IMG/VR virus record: IMGVR_UViG_3300032241_001373
Location: 1-32,551 of that record
DNA: 32,551 nt
Direction: 5' to 3' (one strand)
Origin: a virus
Of this stretch, positions 4,787-13,519 are shown in pieces; position 1 is the stretch's first letter; each line of letters opens with the position of its first letter. A model generated the notes under the pieces. That model worked only from the letters and a program-made list of their open reading frames with translations. It was not told the DNA's origin and ran no database searches. The translations under genes were made by a program, and so were the position numbers.

Positions 4787-7002
4787 TTACATTCGGACTT
4801 CAAGACCTAGATGACGATAACAAGCCTGTAAAAACTAGGATTGAGGATGCTGGCTCTGCTCGTTCCATGCTTTATGAGCTGATTGATGACGATCAGATTG
4901 CTTCTTATAGAAGGGCGCAGATTCAAGGGATCATTGATGGCAACCCCCCTTATAACGACCAGCAATTGCGTGAGGCCGGTCAGGGAGATCGAATCAATGT
5001 GAACTGGGGACACGCTGAAGCCAAAGTAGAATCCGCAGTTATTCCTTATTTTGACATCCTCACATCTGTTCCTTTTTATGCCAATTGTAAGACAAAGTAT
5101 GGCAAGGACATGGGAAAGAGAGAGGAATGGAGCCGCATCATCACTGAAGAGTTCCACAGGCTCCTTGCAGGATCTAATCCTAATTTCCTAGCCCAGCATC
5201 AAGTTTGCCATAAGGAGCTTGTCATTCATGGACAGGCTTGTATGTATTTCCCAGACCAAACGGATTGGAGAGCAAAAGCTATCGAGCCTTATGCTCTTGT
5301 AGTCCCTAAAGGCAGCAAAGTGGACTGGGATAATTGGGAGTTTTGCTTCATTCTGGATGATGTTTATTGCGAGCAGCTCTATTCTTATATTGAGAATGAG
5401 GAAGCCGCCACTCGTGGAGGATGGGACGTAGAGGAAGTTAAGAGTGCCATTATGAGTGCAAGGGTGGATGAGCAAGATCAACGCCGTCCTTGGGAGTGGT
5501 ATCAGAGGGAGCTTAAAAACAATTCTCTCTATTATTCCTACGCCAAGAGCAAGATCATCAAGATCGCCCACATGTATGTGAAGGAATACGATGGTCGCAT
5601 TTCCCACTACATCTTTGATCGCCTTAATTCCTCTGAATGGCTTTGCAAGAAAGTTGGACGCTATCAGAAGTTCAGCCAAGCCTTCACAGTATTCCTTAAT
5701 GGCGTGGGTAATGGATTCTATCATGGAGTCAGGGGACTAGGCCAGAAGGTGTTTAAGTATGCCGAGGCAATGAACAGGGTGAACAATGCCCTGCTGGAAG
5801 GAGTGATTGTTGGCTCTGCCGTGATGTTCCAACCCAATACCGCTGCTGATGCAGAGAAGATTAAGACCATCCAGATTGGGCCTTATAAGATTCTCCCTCC
5901 GGGTCTCAATCTCACTCAGGTCAATGTGGCTGCGAATCTATCTTCTGCCATGCAGACCGCCTCGTTCTTCCAAGGGCAGGAGAGTGATGACATTGGTTCT
6001 TTCATGCCTAGCGTTGCTGGCGGATCTCGCAAGAAGGGCAATAAGGAAATTGAGATGGAGATTGGCGAGAAGAGCCGTCTCACCAATACTAGGGCAGAAA
6101 TCTACCTTCAAGCACTGGACGTTCATTACGCAGAGGTTTATCGCAGGGCGGCTAACCCCAATCTCATTGAAGAGGATCATGGGGGATTTGAGGCTCTCCG
6201 TTTCCAGAAGGCTTGTATTGATAGGGGCGTTCCTGCCGCAGCTCTGCTTGATATGGATTATGTTAGGGCAACTCGCTCTATCGGTCAGGGAAGTTCTGCT
6301 GCTCGTATGCAAGCAATGGAACTCATCTCTGAATATCTTCCTCAACTGCCAGAGTCCAACCGGAAACGAGTAATTAACGCCAACATAGCGGCGATAGCGG
6401 GACAAACTGGAGTTGAGACCTTTGGCATCCCAGAAGAAGTGAAGCCAGAAGGAAATGATCTTTCTATTGCCTCCCTTGAAAACAATGCTTTACAGCAGGG
6501 TGGTCAAGTGTTAATTGATCCAGATCAAAACCACTTCACCCATCTTAACGTGCATCTTCAGTTTGCTGGAAGCCTTGTTAAGGCAGTGCAAGACAAGCAG
6601 ACAGATCCTCGTATGGCTGACAAAGCTCTACAAGCTGTCATTCCTCACCTCCTTGGGCATCTTCAGTTTCTTGAGGAAGATCCAACCCGGCAAGAGCAGT
6701 TTGATTCTCTTAACGAGCAGACTAGTGAGCTTATGAAGATTGCTGATCAAATGAGTTCTTACGCTCAGAAGATGCAAGAGCAGGAGAACGCCCAGCAGGA
6801 ACAGCAGGGGCAAGCTCAAGATCCTAAGCTTCTGGTGGCTCAGAATAAAATTCAATTAGATAGAATGAAGTTTGAGAATGATGCTCAGATTCGACAGGCA
6901 AAAGCCCAGCATCAAATGCAACTTCAAGACAGGAAAACGGCTCAACGATTAATGATTGATCGTGTGAAAACCGCACAGAAATACCCCACGCTAGGAGCAT
7001 AA
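4783..7002 (+). CDS. Portal protein
   Basis: Product of 739 aa, close in length to P22-type portals (about 725 aa). The order is typical: an acidic N terminus, a region on how the chain enters the head (INVNWGHAEAKVESAVIPYF about 67-86), a long alpha/beta body, the stem and wing region, and a Gln-rich coiled coil at about 650-735 (EQENAQQEQQGQAQ) like the barrel extension of podovirus portals. The portal dodecamer is the DNA channel that docks terminase and nucleates head assembly. The ATGA overlap couples it to the Zn-binding protein. Terminase lies downstream rather than upstream, which is not the usual order. Identification rests on length, composition and neighbours, as no short signature motif exists. 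Confidence 0.75.
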   Translation: MITFGLQDLDDDNKPVKTRIEDAGSARSMLYELIDDDQIASYRRAQIQGIIDGNPPYNDQQLREAGQGDRINVNWGHAEAKVESAVIPYFDILTSVPFYANCKTKYGKDMGKREEWSRIITEEFHRLLAGSNPNFLAQHQVCHKELVIHGQACMYFPDQTDWRAKAIEPYALVVPKGSKVDWDNWEFCFILDDVYCEQLYSYIENEEAATRGGWDVEEVKSAIMSARVDEQDQRRPWEWYQRELKNNSLYYSYAKSKIIKIAHMYVKEYDGRISHYIFDRLNSSEWLCKKVGRYQKFSQAFTVFLNGVGNGFYHGVRGLGQKVFKYAEAMNRVNNALLEGVIVGSAVMFQPNTAADAEKIKTIQIGPYKILPPGLNLTQVNVAANLSSAMQTASFFQGQESDDIGSFMPSVAGGSRKKGNKEIEMEIGEKSRLTNTRAEIYLQALDVHYAEVYRRAANPNLIEEDHGGFEALRFQKACIDRGVPAAALLDMDYVRATRSIGQGSSAARMQAMELISEYLPQLPESNRKRVINANIAAIAGQTGVETFGIPEEVKPEGNDLSIASLENNALQQGGQVLIDPDQNHFTHLNVHLQFAGSLVKAVQDKQTDPRMADKALQAVIPHLLGHLQFLEEDPTRQEQFDSLNEQTSELMKIADQMSSYAQKMQEQENAQQEQQGQAQDPKLLVAQNKIQLDRMKFENDAQIRQAKAQHQMQLQDRKTAQRLMIDRVKTAQKYPTLGA

Positions 7003-7003
7003 C

Positions 7004-7264
7004 ATGAGCGAGGCATGGACAAAAAAAGCTGGCAAGAATCCCAAGGGAGGATTGAACGCCAAGGGGAGGGCTTCTTATAATAAAGCACATGGTGGACACT
7101 TGAAGCCTCCTGCTCCTCATCCTAAGAATGAGAAGGATGCCGCAAGGAAGAAGAGCTTCTGTGCCAGAATGCAAGGAATGAAAAGCAAGATGACAAGCCC
7201 TGCAAAGAAGAAAGATCCTAACAGCAGGATTAACAAGTCCCTTCGGGCTTGGAACTGCCGATAA
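7004..7264 (+). CDS. DUF6321-like basic phage protein
   Basis: Product of 86 aa, very rich in Lys and Arg. It matches a small family seen in marine and other podoviruses: WTKKAGKNPKGGLNAKGRAS at 5-24, then GGHLKPPAP and RKKSFCARMQGM. The family role is unknown; the charge and conserved Gly/Asn/Lys segments suggest DNA or RNA binding, perhaps a virion or packaging-associated protein. AGGAG 6 bases before the ATG is a good Shine-Dalgarno site, and the gene starts 1 base after the portal stop, so it is in the head cluster. Confidence 0.7.
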   Translation: MSEAWTKKAGKNPKGGLNAKGRASYNKAHGGHLKPPAPHPKNEKDAARKKSFCARMQGMKSKMTSPAKKKDPNSRINKSLRAWNCR

Positions 7265-7268
7265 TTTT

Positions 7269-7682
7269 ATGGCGACTAAACCCAAAGGTGCAATTCAATC
7301 CATTAAAGAACAAATGAAGCCTTTTCAGTTGTCTGATTGGAAGCCTAATTTAAAAGATGTGAGACCAGATGGAACTTTAAAAGGGGCTGGATATTTCGGC
7401 ACATTGAAGCGTCCAGATGGAGGCGTTTCTGGTGAAATTAGCATTGGAACTGATTTTGGTCATGGCGAGATGGATATACCAACAATGGTTCCAACTCTAG
7501 CCGCACATGAACTGCATTATCTTCTAACAACCCCAGAGCATCAAATTGCAGAATCAGATCCAAAGATTTTCCAATCAATCAGAAAGAAGGCAGTTGAACA
7601 CGCCAAACAAAGAATGCTTTATGGAAAGCCAGTTTTTGCTGAAGAGCATGAAGAGGGAACTCATCCAACTCCTGTTTTTTAG
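7269..7682 (+). CDS. Small virion-cluster protein with GYFG...EIS...IPTMVPTL domain
   Basis: Product of 137 aa. Residues about 35-85 (RPDGTLKGAGYFG, RPDGGVSGEISIG, GEMDIPTMVPTLAAHEL) followed by a helix ending AVEHAKQRM match a small domain that I recall from phage internal and structural proteins, usually within larger polypeptides. Here it stands alone. The beta-strand-rich front and HAKQRM helix suggest a compact alpha/beta module. Role unknown; its location between portal and scaffold-like gene supports a head or ejection role. No Shine-Dalgarno sequence precedes the ATG. Confidence 0.55.
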   Translation: MATKPKGAIQSIKEQMKPFQLSDWKPNLKDVRPDGTLKGAGYFGTLKRPDGGVSGEISIGTDFGHGEMDIPTMVPTLAAHELHYLLTTPEHQIAESDPKIFQSIRKKAVEHAKQRMLYGKPVFAEEHEEGTHPTPVF

Positions 7683-7709
7683 CCAACCCACAAAACACAA
7701 CCAAATAAA
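7683..7709 (+). promoter_or_regulatory. CCAACC A/C-rich leader
   Basis: The whole 27 base gap between two genes contains only A and C apart from a single T. It includes CCAACCC at its start and CCAAAT 9 bases before the ATG at 7710, with no Shine-Dalgarno sequence. Same class as the leaders at 964, 1354, 14791, 15258, 15561 and 16431. Confidence 0.5.
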
Positions 7710-7913
7710 ATGAAAACCTCCGCCCAAGATGCGGCTAGGGATGAAATGCGGGAGCAGATTGTTGCTCTCATCTATCACAAGTACGTCTATTTTCGGACGT
7801 TCTTTGGCAAAGAAGACCAGACAGCACTTGCCCTCAAGGGGCTAATCCTTGACATAAGAGAAGACCAAGCAAAAGAAATAGAAACACAGAATGAGCAAAT
7901 GTTTAGTTATTGA
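7710..7913 (+). CDS. Hypothetical protein, 67 aa
   Basis: A soluble helical protein with a Tyr/Phe cluster in the middle (YHKYVYFRTFFGKE) and a charged C-terminal helix (LDIREDQAKEIETQNEQ). It leads a short cassette: it has the CCAACC leader, and its last 23 bases overlap the ATP-grasp gene, so the two are very likely translated together. Being directly coupled to a ligase makes it a candidate partner or substrate, but nothing in the sequence proves this. Confidence 0.6.
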   Translation: MKTSAQDAARDEMREQIVALIYHKYVYFRTFFGKEDQTALALKGLILDIREDQAKEIETQNEQMFSY

Positions 7914-9171
7914 TCATGGAATTTTCACGGCCTTTGCAAAAAGGCTGGCTGAAGATCACCAAGTATTCTATTTCGTTCCCTACGCTGATCGTTCCTTTCC
8001 TATTCATGGCCCAGCTATGATTGGGGAGGGAATTGAAGGCGTGGAGAGAGTTGAGGATATGTGGAGGTTGGTAGATGAGGTGGACTTCATCGTGTTCCCT
8101 GATGTGGGATTCTATCAACTACAAGAATATCTTCGCTCTAGGGGATACAAAGTCTGGGGAGCTGGATTAGGAGAGAAGCTAGAAGTGCAGAGGTGGAGGG
8201 CTAAAGAGACCATGAAGGCTCTTGATCTCCCAGTTGGCAAGTGTGCCTTGGTAACTGGCATGACTGAGCTTCGTGACTACATTAGCGATAATGAGGACGT
8301 ATATGTCAAGATAAGTGGCTTTAGAGGACTAGCGGAGACATTCCATGCCTACAATCTTTCAAGTGCCTCACAGAGGCTTAACGAGCTGGCATTAGCCCTT
8401 GGAGGGGCGGCTGAAGTGTTTCCATTCGTTATTGAGCATAAAGTGGAATCAGTGGTGGAAGCTGGCTATGATGGATATTGCATTGATGGTAAGTTCCCAT
8501 CCACTTGCTTAACTGGCGTGGAGATAAAGGACTCATCATACCTCGGATCCGTGAGGGACTATGACAAGCTCTCAGATCCAGTTAAGGAGGTGAATGATAA
8601 GCTGGCTCCTTTTCTTCAAGAGGCTGGCTATCGTCAGTTCTTTTCAACTGAGATTAGAGTCACGGAGGAAGGCACACCCTATCTGATTGATCTCACCACT
8701 CGATGCCCGGCTCCTCCCTCTGCCCTGTATTGGGAAATGATTGAGAACGTGGGGGAGATTATTGAGTCTGGAGCTAACGGAGAGCTTGTGGAGCCTGTCT
8801 GGAGGGCTAAATACGGAGCCTTGGCAGTGATCCATTCTGACTTTGCTGCCGAGCGTTGGTGTCCAGTGTGGAATGATCCTAAAGTGGATCAGTGGATCAA
8901 ATGGCGCAACTACTGCAATATTGACGGACAAGGCTATATCGTCCCCACGGATGGCGTGAAAATGATTGAAATAGGGGATTGCATTGGAATTGGCGACACT
9001 ATTGAAGAAGCTATTTCCGCTTGCCAAGAACACGCAGAAGGCGTAAAGGGAGACAAGGTGGTTGTAATGACGGATGCGTTATACGATGGCCTAGATGAAA
9101 TAACCAAAGCTGAAGAAAATGATATTATCTTCACTGAGGACGAACTACCAACCAAAAAAGAACTAATCTAA
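7891..9171 (+). CDS. ATP-grasp ligase, PurD-like
   Basis: Product of 426 aa with the ATP-grasp layout. Residues 1-90 resemble a pre-ATP-grasp domain (KCLVIDHG, then FIVFPDVG). GLGEKLEVQRWRAKETMKAL at 92-111 matches the K...K-x-x-(M/L) helix of PurD and carbamoyl-phosphate-synthase-like ligases. Lys140 (VYVKISG) is the likely ATP-binding lysine. TEIRVTEEGTPYLIDLTTR at 253-271 is the metal-binding strand, with D267-x-T269 where PurD usually has E-x-N. The enzymes activate a carboxylate as acyl-phosphate and join it to an amine. It is complete and sits among head genes rather than in a purine cassette, which argues against a metabolic PurD. The substrate is unknown. Confidence 0.75.
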   Translation: MSKCLVIDHGIFTAFAKRLAEDHQVFYFVPYADRSFPIHGPAMIGEGIEGVERVEDMWRLVDEVDFIVFPDVGFYQLQEYLRSRGYKVWGAGLGEKLEVQRWRAKETMKALDLPVGKCALVTGMTELRDYISDNEDVYVKISGFRGLAETFHAYNLSSASQRLNELALALGGAAEVFPFVIEHKVESVVEAGYDGYCIDGKFPSTCLTGVEIKDSSYLGSVRDYDKLSDPVKEVNDKLAPFLQEAGYRQFFSTEIRVTEEGTPYLIDLTTRCPAPPSALYWEMIENVGEIIESGANGELVEPVWRAKYGALAVIHSDFAAERWCPVWNDPKVDQWIKWRNYCNIDGQGYIVPTDGVKMIEIGDCIGIGDTIEEAISACQEHAEGVKGDKVVVMTDALYDGLDEITKAEENDIIFTEDELPTKKELI

Positions 9172-9447
9172 ATGACACATCAGGAATGGAGAGCCAACCC
9201 TCTCCTTGCTACGGAACTGAAGCAATTGCTACAGAACCCAACAATTAAGGCAGCATTGGAAATGTTAGAGAAGCAGACAATGGCTTCCACACTTGCCGGT
9301 AATGGCCTCCTTCAGTTGGCAGACAAAGCCAGCATTTTGTTTGGCTATGATGCAGGACGTTATAGCATATTGTCAGACCTTCAAAACCTAGCAACAGTTC
9401 CAGAACAGCATACCGAAGTTTTGCCATCTTACGATCCACAATTTTAA
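9172..9447 (+). CDS. Hypothetical protein, 91 aa
   Basis: Starts directly after the ATP-grasp stop with no spacer; a CCAACC lies 24 bases before the ATG but inside the ligase reading frame. The sequence is helical with a Leu-rich middle (ATELKQLLQNPTIKAALEML) and an aromatic tail ending SYDPQF. Small helical genes just before a scaffold gene can be head completion or scaffold-assisting proteins. No family recognised. Confidence 0.6.
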   Translation: MTHQEWRANPLLATELKQLLQNPTIKAALEMLEKQTMASTLAGNGLLQLADKASILFGYDAGRYSILSDLQNLATVPEQHTEVLPSYDPQF

Positions 9448-9450
9448 TTT

Positions 9451-10656
9451 ATGTCAGACCCACTACCAACAACAACTATGCCCACTACGCCTATGGCTAG
9501 CATGGCAAACCCACAGGCAGAAGAATCATTTGAATCCGTTCTTCAGCGTCAGCTTCAGAAGCCAAAAGTTGAGAAGTTCTCCATGAAGAGCCTTTCAGAT
9601 CTTCCAAATATAGAGACGGAAATTGGCGAGCCTCTTCCAGTGGGAGACTTCAATGCCGTTTCGGATGTGGACTCCGAAAACTATCTCAAGCTGATTGAAA
9701 CTCAAGCAGCTCCAGAGGAGCCAAAGGAAAAGAAATCCAAGAAGAAAGAGGAGCCAGTTAATGACTTCTCCCTAGATGATCTTGACCTCTCCAAAGACCC
9801 AGAGCCGGTTGCTGATCCAGTAGTGGAGAGCAAAGGCAAGAAGAGCAAGGAAGACAACATTGCAGAGCTTCGCAAAAAGGCTGAAGCTTATGAGGAGACC
9901 CTCAAGACCAAGGATACTGAAGTTCTCACATACAAAGAGAAGCTAGAGAAGCTTGAGGCCGAGCTTGAGCGTACTGCCTTTGAGCGTTCCCCCAAATTCA
10001 AAAACAAATATGAAACACCTTACAACGCTAGCATTGAGGCGGCTTCAGCATTCGCCAAGGAAATTGCAGATGATGCGTCGATTGCAGAGAAAGCTCTATC
10101 GCTCAAGGGGCGTGAACGGCTTGAGTTCATTGACGAATCTTTCGGGGGTGGTGCAGTTGCAAGTCAATTTTTGTCGCTTATCAACGATGCCGATAGCAAG
10201 CGCAACGCACTTGAAACAGCTCTTGCGGATTACCGATCAACTGCTGCCAATATACAAGCAGAAGAGCAAGCAGAGCATTCCGCAACAAGTGAAACGATTA
10301 ACAAGAACTTTGATCGAGTCAGTCAGCACTTTGCTAACAAAATAGAATGGTTTAGGAAGGGAGATGACGAAGATCACAATAAGGAAGTGGAGCGTCGCAT
10401 CTCTGCTGCTCGTAATATCATCCAAGGAAACGCAAGTCAGAATGAAATGATGGCTGCTCCTTTCCTTGCAGTCATTGCAAAGGAAGCAGTGGATGAGAAT
10501 GCCAAGCTGAAAGCGGAACTTGCCAAGTATAAGGCTAGGGCAAGAGAAGGCGCGGCTGTTGAGCCTCGCATTTCCAGAGGAACTTCTGAGACGGACACCG
10601 AAGTGAGGGGCAAGCCTAAGTCTGCCCTAGAATCAATTCGTAGCCAGCTTCGTTGA
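9451..10656 (+). CDS. Scaffold-like head assembly protein
   Basis: Product of 401 aa with the composition of a phage scaffold: a disordered Pro/Thr/Glu-rich N terminus (1-125, including KEKKSKKKEEP), a long coiled coil at about 135-175 (ELRKKAEAYEETLKTKDTEV), a helical body, and a basic C-terminal tail ending SALESIRSQLR, like the capsid-binding tails of scaffolds. It lies between portal and terminase genes, where a scaffold would be expected, but no major capsid gene follows. It could instead be another internal head protein. The stop overlaps the terminase TTG start. Confidence 0.55.
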   Translation: MSDPLPTTTMPTTPMASMANPQAEESFESVLQRQLQKPKVEKFSMKSLSDLPNIETEIGEPLPVGDFNAVSDVDSENYLKLIETQAAPEEPKEKKSKKKEEPVNDFSLDDLDLSKDPEPVADPVVESKGKKSKEDNIAELRKKAEAYEETLKTKDTEVLTYKEKLEKLEAELERTAFERSPKFKNKYETPYNASIEAASAFAKEIADDASIAEKALSLKGRERLEFIDESFGGGAVASQFLSLINDADSKRNALETALADYRSTAANIQAEEQAEHSATSETINKNFDRVSQHFANKIEWFRKGDDEDHNKEVERRISAARNIIQGNASQNEMMAAPFLAVIAKEAVDENAKLKAELAKYKARAREGAAVEPRISRGTSETDTEVRGKPKSALESIRSQLR

Positions 10657-12341
10657 AGCTCCAGACATACGGATTAGACTTCAGGAAATTCCCTGCCATA
10701 ACGCAACTTGAGATAGAGTTGCTTATGGTGGCGAATAAGGCTCCCGAATTGTGCGGTGGGTTAAGCAGGGGGCAGCATATCAAGCACGTTATCCAGATGC
10801 TTTGGCCTTGGGCTTACAAGGGCTGGAATGATTGGAGTGAGATGTGCTTGTGGGCTTGGACTAGCTTTGATGAGATTGGAACTACTGGATGTGCTGCCGC
10901 CGGAAAGACATTCACGTTCACGATGCTTGGATTGGTGGAGTATTTAGCCAAGCCTCACGCTACTCGATTGGCTTTGACAAGTACCACTGTTCCTTCATTG
11001 AGGGGACGAATCTGGGCGGAAGTGATGAACTTTACACAACCTACGATTGGATTGTTTGGACTGAATGTGGTGGACTCTGCTACAAAGATTCAATTCAAGA
11101 AAGGGGATGATAGGAACGCAGTGATTGCTCTTGCTGTGGATAGCGGATCTGTGGAGCAAGCAGTGGGAAAGCTCCAAGGCGTTCACCCAGATCGCATGGT
11201 GATTATCGTGGACGAAGCTGCCCAAACTCAACCGGCTATCTTCTCCGCACGAGCAAACTTGCAAGTGGGAACAAGCCTTTACCGATTTGTGGCGATTGCC
11301 AACGCCTCCTCTCAGTTTGATGCTCATGGGCAGTTCTGTCAGCCTAAAAACGGATGGTCAACTATTAGCGTGAATGATGAGCATTGGGAGACCAAGACCG
11401 GCGTTTGCTTGCACTTTGATGGACTCAAAAGCCCCAACATTAAAGCAGGAAAGACTCTATTCCCAAAACTATTTGCTCAGGAGAACATTGATGCAATTAG
11501 AAAGAATCATGGAGAGAACTCCCTAGAGTGGCATAGCTATGTGAGGGGCTTCTGGCCTCCTAGTGGCGTGAGAAACACCATTCTGGATGCCGCTACCATA
11601 CAGGAAGGAAAAGCTCAAGAAAAGGCAATCTGGAGAGGAGGAGATGTGTTTGCGATTGCTGGACTAGATCCTGCCTTCACCTCCGGTGGAGATGATTGTA
11701 TGCTTCGCATTGGGAAAGTGGGAACTTCACTTGATGGAGAGCTTTGCTTAATGAGCGTGGAGAAGATTAAGATCCATTTAGAGGACTCCGTGAGTAATCC
11801 CTTGTTTTACCAAGTTGCAGACAAGACGATTGATCTTTTGATTAAATATGGAGTGAAGCCGGAATGCTTTGGTTTGGACTCCACTGGAGCTGGAGCCGGT
11901 ATAGCAGACATCATTTCCCAACGCTGGGATAATGGATTTCACCGCATCTCATTCGCTGGTTCTGCCACGGAAGACAACGTGAGCGTGGAGGATGATCGAC
12001 CTGCAAACAAGGTGTATGGTAATCGAGTGAGTCAGCTATGGGGGCAAGTGGGCAAGCTTGTCATGAGTGGACGCATCAAGGGGCTGGACGATGAGACTGC
12101 ACAGCAATTCTGCACTCGCATCTATGGACTCAAGAACGAGCGTATCGTCATTGAGACAAAGAACGAGATGAAGAAACGCACGAACGGACAATCCCCAGAT
12201 GCGGCTGACGCATTTGCCATCATGTGTCAAGTGTATATCTCGCAAGTGGGTTTTGGAAATGCCACAGCAAGCGAATCGCAAAATTCTCAAGAATGGGAAA
12301 ATTTGGTTGTTGACTACGATTTGGAACCTGATTATCGGTAG
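10653..12341 (+). CDS. terL: Terminase large subunit
   Basis: Product of 562 aa with ATPase and nuclease domains in order. The Walker A is GCAAAGKT (79-86), Walker B is MVIIVDEA (182-189) with the catalytic Glu, and AIANASS (214-220) is the coupling motif. The RNase H-like nuclease acids are Asp339 (GLDPAF), Asp409 (GLDSTGAG), and Asp516/Asp519 (PDAADAF). It drives DNA into the prohead through the portal and cuts concatemers. The start is a TTG overlapping the upstream stop (TTGA); an in-frame ATG at 10725 would remove 24 residues. The likely small subunit is about 6.6 kb away. Confidence 0.93.
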   Translation: MKLQTYGLDFRKFPAITQLEIELLMVANKAPELCGGLSRGQHIKHVIQMLWPWAYKGWNDWSEMCLWAWTSFDEIGTTGCAAAGKTFTFTMLGLVEYLAKPHATRLALTSTTVPSLRGRIWAEVMNFTQPTIGLFGLNVVDSATKIQFKKGDDRNAVIALAVDSGSVEQAVGKLQGVHPDRMVIIVDEAAQTQPAIFSARANLQVGTSLYRFVAIANASSQFDAHGQFCQPKNGWSTISVNDEHWETKTGVCLHFDGLKSPNIKAGKTLFPKLFAQENIDAIRKNHGENSLEWHSYVRGFWPPSGVRNTILDAATIQEGKAQEKAIWRGGDVFAIAGLDPAFTSGGDDCMLRIGKVGTSLDGELCLMSVEKIKIHLEDSVSNPLFYQVADKTIDLLIKYGVKPECFGLDSTGAGAGIADIISQRWDNGFHRISFAGSATEDNVSVEDDRPANKVYGNRVSQLWGQVGKLVMSGRIKGLDDETAQQFCTRIYGLKNERIVIETKNEMKKRTNGQSPDAADAFAIMCQVYISQVGFGNATASESQNSQEWENLVVDYDLEPDYR

Positions 12342-12344
12342 TGG

Positions 12345-13034
12345 ATGGAAAAAACAAAACTGATAAAAGACGCACCGCACCAGAAATACTTTTCTGAGGA
12401 CGGAACACAACTAGCCGGTGGTTCAACCATCTGCAAAATCGGAGATGATCCAGCAGGACTTCTCTACTGGGCTTGGGATCTAGGCAAGCAAGGCAAAGAC
12501 TTCCGCAAGGAAAGAGGCAGAGCCGCAGATGTGGGGACAATCGCCCATTTTATGATTGAGTGTATGCTCAACAATCAAGTGGCGGATCTCTCAGACTTCA
12601 CGCAGAAGGACATTGATTCCGCCCTTATCTGTTATTCCAAGTTCCTTGATTGGTGGGAAGGGCAGAATCTGAAAGTTGTTGCAACTGAGATTCAACTTGT
12701 GAATGAGCTTTACAAGTACGGAGGGACGATTGATCTAATCGCAACAAACCCAGAGGGGGATTATGTGATACTCGATTTCAAGACTAGCAAGAAGATCAGT
12801 GAATCGTATTGGAGGCAACTGGCTGGCTATGCAGAACTCTGGAATTACAATAACTTGGGATGCAGGATTAAGAATCATTGCATCGTGAGGATTGGCAAGG
12901 AAGAAGAGGCAGACTTTGAGGCAGTGTGGAGGGATGATCTCTCTGGGTACTGGGCTACATTCCAAGCTCAGGTGAAAGTGTGGTGGGCTATCAAGAAAGA
13001 GAAGCCAGTTAAAGTTAAGAAAGCCAAGAAATGA
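12345..13034 (+). CDS. PD-(D/E)XK exonuclease, RecB/Cas4-like
   Basis: Product of 229 aa with the RecB-like nuclease signature: GTIAHFMIE at 64-72 (His68, Glu72), Glu115, GGTID at 126-130 (Asp130), ILDFKTSK at 142-149 (Asp144, Lys146), and QLAGYAEL at 158-165 (the QxxxY motif). Enzymes of this fold degrade or trim DNA ends using two metals. With ERF in the same genome it is a plausible exonuclease partner that makes the 3' tails ERF anneals. The basic tail (KKEKPVKVKKAKK) may bind DNA. The start lies 3 bases after the terminase stop. Confidence 0.85.
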   Translation: MEKTKLIKDAPHQKYFSEDGTQLAGGSTICKIGDDPAGLLYWAWDLGKQGKDFRKERGRAADVGTIAHFMIECMLNNQVADLSDFTQKDIDSALICYSKFLDWWEGQNLKVVATEIQLVNELYKYGGTIDLIATNPEGDYVILDFKTSKKISESYWRQLAGYAELWNYNNLGCRIKNHCIVRIGKEEEADFEAVWRDDLSGYWATFQAQVKVWWAIKKEKPVKVKKAKK

Positions 13035-13519
13035 GCTTGGACATACAAACAGAAAAGGGACAAGTTTCTCTTGAACAAGAGCAAACACTCATCAATTCTT
13101 TTGAAAGTAATTATCCAGATTATTTGATAATCCAAACACCAAAGGACGAACCATCAGATGTAGATGGTTTCATAGTGTCAAAATCAAAAAATGAAATCGT
13201 TTCTGTATTTGAAACAAAATGTAGGAACGCCACTCTTGATCAGATGCACAACTGGGGGAATGAATGGTTAGTCACTTACGAAAAAATAGTTAAGGGGGCT
13301 GAAGTTGCAAGGCGGCTTTGCGTTAACTTTACTGGACTTCTTTATTTAATAGATGAACCTATTGGATTAGTAGTTAAGATAGCAGATCGAAATGGAAACT
13401 TTTTGCCAAAAATAAGAATTGAAAAAACCCTCACTCAGCGCACCATTAATGGCGGAGAAGCACTTCGGAACAACGCTTTTATAGACATTTCAACATCAAG
13501 TAAATTTAGAATAGTATGA
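13031..13519 (+). CDS. Second PD-(D/E)XK-like nuclease domain protein
   Basis: Product of 162 aa. Residues 43-63 (DVDGFIVSK then VFETK) give D-x-D ... E61-x-K63, a restriction-endonuclease-fold active site, with a supporting Gln71 and a charged region after it. It differs clearly from its upstream neighbour and lacks the QxxxY motif, so it is a separate family, closer to small resolvase- or restriction-like phage nucleases. It could act as a Holliday-junction or flap nuclease, but that is inference. ATGA overlaps couple it to both the RecB-like nuclease and the helicase. Slightly more A/T-rich than its neighbours. Confidence 0.6.
   Translation: MSLDIQTEKGQVSLEQEQTLINSFESNYPDYLIIQTPKDEPSDVDGFIVSKSKNEIVSVFETKCRNATLDQMHNWGNEWLVTYEKIVKGAEVARRLCVNFTGLLYLIDEPIGLVVKIADRNGNFLPKIRIEKTLTQRTINGGEALRNNAFIDISTSSKFRIV

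Noticed and set aside
7004-7264. Frameshifted C-terminal extension of the portal
   Set aside because: There is a clear stop, a good AGGAG site and a known small-family sequence, so it is a separate gene.
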